From contig JAHHQY010000036.1 in NCBI GenBank assembly GCA_020026115.1, positions 1-14,917 on the forward strand: 14,917 nucleotides of DNA, written 5' to 3'. This document shows positions 1 to 6,511 of the stretch, piece after piece (within the stretch, counting starts at the first letter, position 1; every line of letters starts with the position of its first letter). The notes under the pieces were generated by a model. The model was not told where the DNA came from. It saw only the letters and a list, made by a program, of their open reading frames with translations, and did not search any database. The stretch is from Actinobacillus sp. (GTDB lineage: Bacteria > Pseudomonadota > Gammaproteobacteria > Enterobacterales > Pasteurellaceae). The position numbers and the translations under genes were made by a program.

Positions 1-1
1 C

Positions 2-424
2 GGTCTTTTCGGTACAGCGCCAACGGCTGTTTTTATTGAATCCGTCGCTGGTACAACGGCAGGGGCGCGTACAGGCTTAAGTGCGCTTGTTGTGGGCATA
101 GGCTTTTTATTTATGCTTTTCTTTCAACCTTTAGCCACCTTAGTGCCGAATTACGCTACCGCACCCGCTTTAATGTATGTCGGTTTATTGATGTTAGGTA
201 ACGTACGCCGTATTGACTTTAGCGACAATGTGAGCGCAATGAGTAGCTTAATTTGTGCGGTCTTTATTGTTCTTACCGCTAACATTGTGACAGGGATTAT
301 GCTCGGATTTGCAACCTTAGTTATCGGTCGTCTTTTAACGGGTGAAATCAAAAAACTTAATGTGGGTACTTTAGGTATTGCCATCACCTTAGTGTTATTT
401 TATTTAAGTGGCTTAGCGATTTAA
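2..424 (+). CDS. NCS2/AzgA-family purine (nucleobase) permease, C-terminal part
   Basis: The gene is cut by the left window edge. The open frame runs from base 2, and the visible 140 residues are the C-terminal part of a multi-pass inner-membrane nucleobase:proton symporter. The diagnostic segment is at the very start (GLFGTAPTAVFIESVAGTTAGARTG, about residues 1-25 of the visible part). It matches the conserved GT-x-P/S-T-x-x-x-x-IES-x-AG-x-x-AG-x-(R/K)TG block of the AzgA-like adenine/guanine/hypoxanthine permeases. Four hydrophobic stretches follow and the protein ends in a hydrophobic segment (...LFYLSGLAI). A GTG at base 92 is not the true start, because conserved sequence continues upstream of it. 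Adenine versus guanine/hypoxanthine specificity cannot be decided from this fragment. A strong terminator follows, so the gene appears transcriptionally separate from moeA. Confidence 0.88.
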   Translation, partial: GLFGTAPTAVFIESVAGTTAGARTGLSALVVGIGFLFMLFFQPLATLVPNYATAPALMYVGLLMLGNVRRIDFSDNVSAMSSLICAVFIVLTANIVTGIMLGFATLVIGRLLTGEIKKLNVGTLGIAITLVLFYLSGLAI

Positions 425-460
425 GCTACTCCACTTTTTGTTACATTGTCACACAACATC

Positions 461-485
461 GGGCTACGCCAGTAGCCCTTTTTTT
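461..485 (+). terminator. Rho-independent terminator after the purine permease gene
   Basis: A perfect 7-bp stem GGGCTAC / GTAGCCC (461-467 and 472-478) with loop GCCA is followed directly by seven T (479-485). It lies 36 bases after the permease stop codon and separates that gene from moeA. Confidence 0.9.
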
Positions 486-587
486 ATCCCCTAACCTTTC
501 GCACCGAAATTTTTCCAAAATGTTAAGGTAATTCCTAAGAAATTAGCGTAAAATGTCGCATTATTCATTTTTAATCAAAATCTTATC

Positions 588-593
588 GGAGAA
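588..593 (+). promoter_or_regulatory. Shine-Dalgarno that fixes the moeA start
   Basis: GGAGAA lies four bases before the ATG at 598, with the GGAG core six bases before it. No comparable site precedes the upstream in-frame ATG at 553. Confidence 0.75.
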
Positions 594-597
594 TCAA

Positions 598-1812
598 ATG
601 CTTCCATTGAATGATGCTTTAACAAAAATGCTTGAACAACTTCCCTTACCCACAAAAAGTGAAACCTTGCCTTTAAATTTGGCAGATGAGCGCATTTGTG
701 CAGAAGATGTGGTATCGCCAATCAATGTGCCTGCCTTTGATAACTCTGCAATGGACGGTTATGCCGTACGTTTCGCTGATTTAGAAAAATCTATGACCTT
801 ACCTTTAGCGGGCAAATCTTTTGCGGGCGTGCCTTTTACTGGGGAATGGCCAGAAGGTAGTGTCATTCGCATTATGACAGGGGCAATGTTACCACAGGGT
901 GCGGATGCGGTGATTATGCAAGAACAAACCACTCAAAACCCTGATGGCTCTATTACCTTTGAAAAAATGCCTAAAATGGGCAGTAATATTCGCCGTATTG
1001 GTGAAGATGTGAAAAAAGGCGACGTCGTTTTAGCAAAAGGCGCAAAATTAACCGCCTTATCCTTACCTTTATTAGCGTCGCTTGGCTTAGAAAAAGTACA
1101 GGTTTTCCCTAAAGTTAAAGTAGCGCTTTTATCTACGGGCGATGAATTGGTTTCTGTGGGTAACCCTTTAAAAGAAGGACAAATTTATGACACCAACCGT
1201 TTTAGCGTATCTTTAATGTTAAAACGTTTAGGTTGTGAAATTTTAGATTTAGGCATTTTAGCCGATGACCCTGCGGTTTTTGAAAAAGCTTTCCAAGAAG
1301 CGCAAGAACAAGCCGATTTAATTATTACCAGCGGTGGCGTATCCGTAGGTGAAGCGGATTTCACTAAAAATGTGTTAGAAAAATTAGGTCATGTGAATTT
1401 CTGGAAAATTGCGATGAAACCAGGTAAACCTTTTGCTTTTGGTAAAATTGGTCAAGCATGGTTCTGTGGTCTTCCTGGTAACCCTGTTTCAGCCTTAGTA
1501 ACTTTTTATCAATTAGTTCAACCTGCCCTTGCGCGCTTAAATGGTTATACACAATGGAAAGCACCCGCTTCTTTACCTGCGGTTGCGGGCAATTTTATGA
1601 AAAAACGCACAGGCCGTTTAGATTTCCAACGCGGTTTTTATTTTGTTAATGCGCAAGGCCAATTAGAAGTAAACACTGTCGGTTTCCAAGGCTCTCATAT
1701 GTTTAGTTCCTTTATTGCAAGCAACTGCTTTATTGTTTTAGAACAAGATCGCGCTAATGTAGAAGCGGGCGAAATTGTGACGATTCAACCCTTTAACGCC
1801 ATTTTAGGATAA
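598..1812 (+). CDS. moeA: MoeA, molybdopterin molybdenumtransferase
   Basis: MoeA inserts molybdate into adenylylated molybdopterin to give molybdenum cofactor in the cytoplasm. The 404-residue protein carries the family landmarks: FDNSAMDGYAVR near residue 53, GSVIRIMTGAMLP, STGDEL, ITSGGVSVGEADF, the KPGKPFAFG stretch and GLPGNPVSA. Full domain content is present, and the length is close to that of enterobacterial MoeA. I chose the ATG at 598 rather than the in-frame ATG at 553. A clear GGAGA Shine-Dalgarno sits six to seven bases upstream of 598, the protein then begins MLPLNDALTKML as expected for the family, and the 15 extra residues of the longer form look like leader DNA. A possible -10 (TAAAAT, 549-554) has only a poor -35, so the promoter is uncertain. 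moeB starts 4 bases after the moeA stop. Confidence 0.97.
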   Translation: MLPLNDALTKMLEQLPLPTKSETLPLNLADERICAEDVVSPINVPAFDNSAMDGYAVRFADLEKSMTLPLAGKSFAGVPFTGEWPEGSVIRIMTGAMLPQGADAVIMQEQTTQNPDGSITFEKMPKMGSNIRRIGEDVKKGDVVLAKGAKLTALSLPLLASLGLEKVQVFPKVKVALLSTGDELVSVGNPLKEGQIYDTNRFSVSLMLKRLGCEILDLGILADDPAVFEKAFQEAQEQADLIITSGGVSVGEADFTKNVLEKLGHVNFWKIAMKPGKPFAFGKIGQAWFCGLPGNPVSALVTFYQLVQPALARLNGYTQWKAPASLPAVAGNFMKKRTGRLDFQRGFYFVNAQGQLEVNTVGFQGSHMFSSFIASNCFIVLEQDRANVEAGEIVTIQPFNAILG

Positions 1813-1816
1813 TGCG

Positions 1817-2539
1817 ATGGCAGAATTAACCTTAGCTGAAGAACAACGCTATACGCGTCAAATTAACTTGCCCGCCATTGATTTTGCTGGGCAAGAAAAA
1901 TTAAAAGAAAGCAAAATGTTAATTGTCGGTTTAGGCGGATTAGGTTGTTCCGCCAGCCAATATTTAGCTTGCGCAGGCGTAGGACATTTAACCTTATTAG
2001 ATTTTGATCAGGTTTCCCTCTCCAACTTACAACGCCAAGTGTTACACACAGATGCCACCTTGGGTATGGCAAAAGTTGAGTCCGCTCAATTACGCTTACA
2101 GGCTTTAAATCCACACATTCACCTTCAGCCTTTAAATTTAAAGGCCAGCGATAGCGAGTTGGCTCAACTGATTGCCCAACACGATGTCGTGCTGGATTGT
2201 ACGGATAATCTTAGCTCTCGCAATCAATTAGACCGCCTTTGCGCTCAAGAAAAAACCCCTTTAGTTTCAGGGGCAGCCATTCGCACCGAAGGATTGGTTT
2301 CAACCTTTACTTACGCGCCCAATACGCCTACTTATGCAAGTTTAAGTCAGTTTTTTGGTGAAGTTGGGCAAAGTTGTGTGGAAACAGGCGTGTTAGCGCC
2401 CATTGTTGGTATTATCGGGGCAATGCAAGCCTTAGAAGCCATTAAAGTGCAGTTACAAATTGGGAAAACGCTTTGCGGACGGGTTTTAATGATTGACGGG
2501 TTAAGTATGGCCATTCGTGAAATGCAACTGCCCGTATAA
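1817..2539 (+). CDS. moeB: MoeB, molybdopterin-synthase adenylyltransferase (zinc cysteines absent)
   Basis: MoeB is an E1-like enzyme that adenylates the C-terminal glycine of MoaD so that molybdopterin synthase can be sulfurated. The 240-residue protein shows the nucleotide-binding GLGGLG (residues 38-43), the arginine-finger motif SLSNLQRQ (R73), K86 and VLDCTDN with D130. All are aligned to E. coli positions. The four zinc-binding cysteines of E. coli MoeB (172, 175, 244, 247) are missing: positions 172 and 175 are Thr and Ser, and the protein ends at 240. C187 is retained. The ATG is 4 bases after the moeA stop, with AGGA at 1806-1809 inside the end of moeA. The pair is therefore translationally close and surely one transcript. 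The loss of the zinc site may be shared by related Pasteurellaceae; function is otherwise expected to be normal. Confidence 0.96.
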   Translation: MAELTLAEEQRYTRQINLPAIDFAGQEKLKESKMLIVGLGGLGCSASQYLACAGVGHLTLLDFDQVSLSNLQRQVLHTDATLGMAKVESAQLRLQALNPHIHLQPLNLKASDSELAQLIAQHDVVLDCTDNLSSRNQLDRLCAQEKTPLVSGAAIRTEGLVSTFTYAPNTPTYASLSQFFGEVGQSCVETGVLAPIVGIIGAMQALEAIKVQLQIGKTLCGRVLMIDGLSMAIREMQLPV

Positions 2540-2578
2540 AGAGCTGTATAAAGACCTATGTAAGGCCTGTGTAAAGAA
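2531..2578 (+). repeat. Imperfect tandem repeat of about 12 bases spanning the moeB stop
   Basis: Four successive units can be laid out: CCCGTATAAAGAG (2531-2543), CTGTATAAAGAC (2544-2555), CTATGTAAGGC (2556-2566) and CTGTGTAAAGAA (2567-2578). A fifth, weaker unit ends in the Shine-Dalgarno of the next gene. The first unit contains the moeB stop codon, and the second repeats a TAA in the same frame. Confidence 0.6.
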
Positions 2579-2595
2579 CGCTAAAAGGATTTTTT

Positions 2596-3204
2596 ATGCC
2601 ACATTCTCATCATAGCCACCAACATCATTTACCGAAAAATCAACGCATCTTAGCTTTAAGTTTTACCCTTATTTTTAGCTTTATGTTTGTGGAATGGTTT
2701 GCTGGCTTTTTCACCAACAGTTTAGCTTTGATGGCCGACGCAGGACATATGACCAACGATGCCTTTTCTTTAGGTATCGCCTACTTTGCCGTTCGCTTAA
2801 GTCAAAGCAAACCGAAAGTGGCAAAAATTTTAACCTTAATTAACGGCTTATCGTTACTTTTCGTTGCAATTTTTATTATTATCGAGGCTTTTCAACGCCT
2901 TTACCACCCTGCGATTTTAAAAGCCTTGCCGATGGCCATCGTGGCCACTTTAGGCTTAATTGTTAATATTGTGGTGGCAAAAATTATGTCCCAAGATCAT
3001 CAAGATAACCTCAATATGCAAGCGGCCTATTGGCATGTGTTAGCCGATTTATTCGGCTCGATTATTGCCATTTTCGCAGGACTTTGTGCCTATTTTTTAC
3101 AATGGCAATGGGTTGACCCTTTAGCCAGTGGCATTTTAAGTTTGGTTATTTTGCGAAGTGGCGCACAAATTTCTTATTCCGCCTATCAAGCTTTACGACA
3201 ATAA
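2596..3204 (+). CDS. Short CDF-family (ZitB/CzcD-like) metal-cation efflux protein without cytoplasmic domain
   Basis: This is a cation diffusion facilitator, predicted to export Zn2+ or a similar divalent ion by proton antiport across the inner membrane. The 202 residues begin with a His-rich tail (HSHHSHQHH, residues 3-11). About six transmembrane segments follow, roughly at 18-40, 42-68, 78-99, 110-131, 143-168 and 174-189. The tetrahedral metal site is intact: D48, H51 and D55 in helix 2 (ADAGHMTND), and H147 and D151 in helix 5 (HVLAD). E. coli ZitB is about 313 residues. Here the whole C-terminal cytoplasmic dimerisation domain is absent, and the F-G-(Y/W)-x-R segment normally leading into helix 3 is missing. 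The stop is followed at once by a terminator, so no remnant domain lies downstream. The AAGGA at 2585-2589 precedes the ATG. The gene follows moeB by 56 bases and is probably the last gene of that transcript. Confidence 0.9.
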   Translation: MPHSHHSHQHHLPKNQRILALSFTLIFSFMFVEWFAGFFTNSLALMADAGHMTNDAFSLGIAYFAVRLSQSKPKVAKILTLINGLSLLFVAIFIIIEAFQRLYHPAILKALPMAIVATLGLIVNIVVAKIMSQDHQDNLNMQAAYWHVLADLFGSIIAIFAGLCAYFLQWQWVDPLASGILSLVILRSGAQISYSAYQALRQ

Positions 3205-3208
3205 ATCA

Positions 3209-3242
3209 CTCGCGCCGAAAAAAGGTCATTTTTCGGCGCGAG
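3209..3242. terminator. Bidirectional terminator hairpin between the CDF gene and sbcB
   Basis: A perfect 14-bp inverted repeat has arms 3209-3222 (CTCGCGCCGAAAAA) and 3229-3242 (TTTTTCGGCGCGAG) with a 6-base loop. It lies between two convergent genes, 4 bases after the CDF stop and 11 bases before the sbcB stop codon. The A/T part of the stem gives U-rich sequence on either transcript, but there is no long T-run outside the stem. A close relative of this hairpin ends the glg operon at 4901-4947. Confidence 0.8.
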
Positions 3243-3253
3243 AGCTTAAGAGC

Positions 3254-4684
3254 TTAAAGACTTTGAAATAACGTTTGAACGTAATCGTGTAAATCTTTTA
3301 ACAAGGCGAGTTTTTCCTCATCTTGCGCATATTCTGCGCAACATTGATGAAATCGTTCTTCAAAAGCCAAGGCTTCTTTTTCTATTTTTCCACGACGATA
3401 TTTTTGCCATTTAACTTGCTCACTGCGCGCTAAGTATTTGAAAAAATAACGCCCTTGATAATGTAACAGCAAGGCAGGAATACGTTTATCTTCAAAAGTG
3501 AATTGATGTTTTCCCCATTCTTGCACAGGCAGTTTTCTTAAAATGTCTAAGTTATTTCTATCATTATTTGAGAAAAAGCCGTCGTATAAGGTCGTTTCTA
3601 CGTTGTCATTTTCTTTATAAACTCTTTCTTGCGCATAAATTTCCACCACTTTGTCACGAATATCTGGCGATTGGCGGATTTTTTCTAAATTTTCCAAACA
3701 TTTTTGCACATCAAGGCCTAATTCCACAGCGCGATCTTTAGGTAACGTATTAAGCGGAGATAAAAACGGCGATTTATTGATATGCACGCCTTTAAGTGGA
3801 ACTGCGGAAAAACCTTGTGCTTTTAACTGCTCTTTTTTCGTGTATAAGCGTTCGCGGTTGGTTTCGGCGGAATGGGTTAACAACGCGTCCACATCGCCGG
3901 CTAAATCACAACAAATCACCTCATTGGAATTGTTAGGGTTCCAAGCTAAAGGCACGATTAAACTTAAATTTCCGCGCGCATTGCCAAACATTCCTGAAAT
4001 ATGCACCAAAGGCGTTAAATTAAGGGTATCAATCAGTTTTTCTACGGGGGCTTTTTTACGCAGATTTAAATAATAATCAAATAAACGTGGTTGTTTAGCT
4101 TTAATCAATTTCGCCATTTCAATGGTGGCGTAAACATCGGCCATAGCATCGTGCGCATTACTATGCTCAATACCATTTGCCAGTGTTAATTGGTCTAAAC
4201 GAAAGCAAGGTAAACCGTCATCATCATAAACCCATTGAATACCATCAGGGCGCAAAGCATAACAAGCGCGCACTAAATCAATTAAATCCCAGCGAGAATT
4301 GCCATTTTTCCAACTGTACGCATAGGGGTCGATTAAATTACGGAAAAAAGTATAACGTGTCATTTCGTCATCGAAACGAATGTTGTTATAACCAAAAATG
4401 CAGGTGTTTGGCGTGCTAAATTCCGCTAAAATTTTCTGCGCAAACTCATATTCAGGTAAGCCTTCTGCTTGGCATCGTTGTGGCGTAATTCCTGTTATCA
4501 ACACAGCTTCTGGCGAGGGCAAATAATCATTGGTTTGTTGGCAATAATACATAACAGGCTCGCCTATAATGTTTAAATTTTCATCGGTGCGAATACCCGC
4601 AAATTGTGCGGGGCGATCGCTACTACAATTCACGCCAAAACTTTCGTAGTCGTAAATAAAAAAACTGGCGGATTTTTCTTGCAT
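3254..4684 (-). CDS. sbcB: SbcB, exodeoxyribonuclease I (3'-5' single-strand DNA exonuclease)
   Basis: Exonuclease I degrades single-stranded DNA 3' to 5' and acts in recombination, mismatch repair and suppression of recBC defects. The 476-residue protein has the DnaQ-type (DEDDh) exonuclease domain at its N-terminus. D12 and E14 are in YDYESFG, D105 in RFDDE, and H178 and D183 in SNAHDAMADVY, each offset by three from the E. coli catalytic residues. The SH3-like and helical C-terminal regions follow (LVHISGMFGNARGN..., DKRIPALLLHYQGRYF). Length matches the family. The ATG at 4682-4684 has AAGGGA eight bases upstream. It lies in the same direction as, and downstream of, the glg operon, but a strong terminator separates them, so its own promoter should lie in 4690-4900. 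Confidence 0.97.
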   Translation of the reverse strand: MQEKSASFFIYDYESFGVNCSSDRPAQFAGIRTDENLNIIGEPVMYYCQQTNDYLPSPEAVLITGITPQRCQAEGLPEYEFAQKILAEFSTPNTCIFGYNNIRFDDEMTRYTFFRNLIDPYAYSWKNGNSRWDLIDLVRACYALRPDGIQWVYDDDGLPCFRLDQLTLANGIEHSNAHDAMADVYATIEMAKLIKAKQPRLFDYYLNLRKKAPVEKLIDTLNLTPLVHISGMFGNARGNLSLIVPLAWNPNNSNEVICCDLAGDVDALLTHSAETNRERLYTKKEQLKAQGFSAVPLKGVHINKSPFLSPLNTLPKDRAVELGLDVQKCLENLEKIRQSPDIRDKVVEIYAQERVYKENDNVETTLYDGFFSNNDRNNLDILRKLPVQEWGKHQFTFEDKRIPALLLHYQGRYFFKYLARSEQVKWQKYRRGKIEKEALAFEERFHQCCAEYAQDEEKLALLKDLHDYVQTLFQSL

Positions 4685-4741
4685 AGCTTTTTCCCTTATT
4701 AGCTAAAACGGATTGTTTTCAAAGTGACTTGAATTTTAACA

Positions 4742-4767
4742 AAAAAATAGCCTACAACCTATTTTTT
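4742..4767. repeat. AT-rich inverted repeat upstream of sbcB
   Basis: AAAAAATAG (4742-4750) and CTATTTTTT (4759-4767) form a 9-bp stem with an 8-base loop, about 60 bases before the sbcB start. The stem is weak (one G-C pair). It could be a leader structure or chance AT-richness; a possible -10 for sbcB (TAAAAT on the minus strand, 4734-4739) adjoins it, without a clear -35. Confidence 0.35.
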
Positions 4768-4833
4768 ATCTTTCAAGTCCTCGCTTCACGCTTATTTTTA
4801 TGCTGAAGGTTTAAAGTTAAGGCGCGCTTTACT

Positions 4834-4908
4834 GAAGAAAATAAGAAAATAAGAAAGAAAGTAAGTAAGAGAGAGAAAAAAGGAAAAAGAGAAGGAAAGA
4901 AAAAAAAA
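4834..4908 (+). repeat. Purine-rich low-complexity tract in the glgA-sbcB intergenic region
   Basis: The + strand is almost all A and G from 4834 to 4908, and wholly purine for 42 bases from 4867 to 4908. The left half is a degenerate microsatellite: two copies of AAGAAAAT, then AAGAAAG, TAAG twice and AGAGAG. It sits in the 275-base gap between sbcB and glgA, just beyond the glg terminator. I see no gene in this gap. The only open frame is a shadow encoding poly-Phe/Leu/Ser sequence. Confidence 0.8.
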
Positions 4909-4947
4909 CTCGCGCCGAAAAATCGACAACAATTTTTCGGTGCGAGT
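4901..4947 (-). terminator. Rho-independent terminator of the glg operon
   Basis: The hairpin arms are 4908-4923 and 4932-4947: 16 pairs, one of them (4914 with 4941) a mismatch, with an 8-base loop. On the minus strand the stem is followed by eight T (4901-4908 are A on the + strand). It lies 13 bases after the glgA stop. The core arm CTCGCGCCGAAAAA is identical to the left arm of the hairpin at 3209-3222. Confidence 0.9.
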
Positions 4948-4959
4948 GAGATATTGAAA

Positions 4960-6390
4960 TTATAAGGATTGATATAAAGCCTGATAATGGCTTGCTGCAA
5001 TTTGCCAGCTAAAATCTTGCTTCATTGCATCGGTGCGCACGCGACACCATAAATTTTGTTTTGCCCATAAAGCAAAAGCGTTATTGATACATTGCGCTAA
5101 AGCATGGCTAGAACTGTCTTTAAAGGCAAAGCCTGTTGCTTTGCGCGCTTTAATATTTTCAGCGGTGCTATTTACGACCGTATCCGCTAAACCGCCTGTG
5201 GCTCGCACTAAAGGCAAGGTGCCGTATTTCAAACCATAAAGTTGCGTTAACCCGCAAGGTTCAAAGCGACTTGGCACTAAAATAACATCACCGCCTGCCA
5301 TCATTAAATGGGAAAGAGGTTCGTCATAGCCAATTTTCACGGCAATATTTTCAGGATATTTTTGCGCTAATTCGCGTAAGGCTTGTTCTAGTTCCGGTGC
5401 GCCTGATCCTAATAACGCTAATTGCCCACCGTTTTTCACAATTTCATCTACTGCGCCGATTAACAAATCCACACCTTTTTGTGCGGTTAAGCGTGTCACC
5501 ATAATAAACAATAAGGCATTGTTATTTACAGGTAAGCCAAATTCTTCTTGTAATTTCGCTTTGTTTTTCTTTTTACCCGTCATCGCTTTGAGTTTGTAAT
5601 GGGCATTTAAATAGCTGTCGCTTTCTGGGTTCCAAATTTTATCGTCTACCCCATTTAAAATGCCATGCAAACGTCCTTGAGCTTGTAAGGTGTTAAGAAG
5701 ACCTTCTAAACCGTAAGCAAACTCTACTTGGGTAATTTCTTTCGCATAAGTTGGACTTACCGCAGTGACGGCATCTGAATAATATAAGCCCGCTTTTAAG
5801 TAAGAGATTTGCCCATGTAATTCTAGGCCTTCCATATTAAACATACTTTCAGGTAAGCCAATTTCATATAAATGATGATGAGAAAATACGCCTTGATAGG
5901 CTAAATTATGAATGGTAAAGACCGTTTTTGCAGGACGTCCTTTGTACGCCAAATAGGCAGAAGTTAAGCCTGCGTGCCAATCGTGCGCATGAACAATATC
6001 CGCTTTCCACCAACTGTCTAAACCTGTTGTCAGTTCCGCCCCAACCCAGGCTAATAAGGCAAATCGTTTATAGTTATCGGCATAATCCTGATAAAAAGCA
6101 TCGTGATACGGGTTACCTTCGCGTTCATATAAATGCGGGGCATCAATTAAATACACACTTAAGCCTTGATATTCGCCATAGCGTAAAACAATGTGGCCTG
6201 CAAAGTTATCAAATTCTGCAACAACTGCGGTTTCTTTAAAGCCTGCTTTAATTTTTGGAAATGCAGGTAAAACAACTCGCGCATCAATGCCAATTTCTTT
6301 TTGGGCAAAAGGTAAAGCGCCCATAACATCTGCTAAACCACCGGTTTTTAATAAGGGATAAAGCTCCGCACAAACGTGTAATACTTTCAT
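4960..6390 (-). CDS. glgA: GlgA, glycogen synthase (ADP-glucose:1,4-alpha-glucan glucosyltransferase)
   Basis: GlgA extends the alpha-1,4-glucan chain using ADP-glucose made by GlgC. It is a GT5 enzyme with GT-B fold. The N-terminal Rossmann domain opens with the ADP-glucose-binding KTGGL (K15-L19), and the C-terminal domain has R300 and K305 (TRLTAQKG) and the catalytic-loop motif E377-PCGLTQLYG. These positions match E. coli numbering. The start is the ATG at 6388-6390, giving 476 residues and the typical MKVLHVCAELYP beginning; TCCT at 6398-6401 supplies AGGA seven bases upstream on the minus strand. The open frame extends 17 codons further, but those codons run into the uptake-signal hairpin and are not protein. 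It is the last gene of the operon and is followed by a terminator. No glgP follows. Confidence 0.97.
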   Translation of the reverse strand: MKVLHVCAELYPLLKTGGLADVMGALPFAQKEIGIDARVVLPAFPKIKAGFKETAVVAEFDNFAGHIVLRYGEYQGLSVYLIDAPHLYEREGNPYHDAFYQDYADNYKRFALLAWVGAELTTGLDSWWKADIVHAHDWHAGLTSAYLAYKGRPAKTVFTIHNLAYQGVFSHHHLYEIGLPESMFNMEGLELHGQISYLKAGLYYSDAVTAVSPTYAKEITQVEFAYGLEGLLNTLQAQGRLHGILNGVDDKIWNPESDSYLNAHYKLKAMTGKKKNKAKLQEEFGLPVNNNALLFIMVTRLTAQKGVDLLIGAVDEIVKNGGQLALLGSGAPELEQALRELAQKYPENIAVKIGYDEPLSHLMMAGGDVILVPSRFEPCGLTQLYGLKYGTLPLVRATGGLADTVVNSTAENIKARKATGFAFKDSSSHALAQCINNAFALWAKQNLWCRVRTDAMKQDFSWQIAASHYQALYQSL

Positions 6391-6416
6391 TTTGTTATCC
6401 TTAATTTTTAATACGA

Positions 6417-6449
6417 AAAGTGCGGTAGGAATGTCCAACACCGCACTTT
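6417..6449. repeat. Inverted pair of Haemophilus-type DNA uptake sequences (USS) between glgC and glgA
   Basis: AAAGTGCGGT (6417-6426) and ACCGCACTTT (6440-6449) form a perfect 10-bp stem with a 13-base loop. Each arm contains the 9-base core AAGTGCGGT recognised in natural transformation of Haemophilus-clade Pasteurellaceae. Such pairs often double as terminators. Here it is inside an operon, in the 121-base gap between glgC and glgA, with only a TTTT tail on the operon strand. Confidence 0.93.
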
Positions 6450-6511
6450 ATTTAATTTAGCGTCTTAAAAGAACAGATTGCTTGATAATCTTGTGAGGAT
6501 TATGGCGCATT

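Noticed and set aside
440..456. CRP-like sequence TGTTA...TCACA after the permease gene
   Set aside because: The half-sites are spaced 5 instead of 6, the first half is poor, and it lies before a terminator rather than a promoter.
553..597. Longer moeA with ATG at 553
   Set aside because: There is no Shine-Dalgarno before 553, the extra 15 residues resemble leader DNA, and a good ribosome site with the typical MoeA N-terminus follows at 598.
4773..5000. Open frame on the - strand encoding poly-Phe/Leu/Ser sequence
   Set aside because: It is the translation of the purine tract and terminator, overlaps the end of glgA and has no protein-like composition.
6391..6441. Longer glgA starting at 6441
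   Set aside because: The added codons run through the uptake-sequence hairpin, and GlgA proteins begin MKVLHVC at 6390, which has its own AGGA.
6485..6503. 6-bp inverted repeat ATAATC/GATTAT after glgC as a terminator
   Set aside because: The stem is short and AT-rich and no T-run follows on the operon strand.
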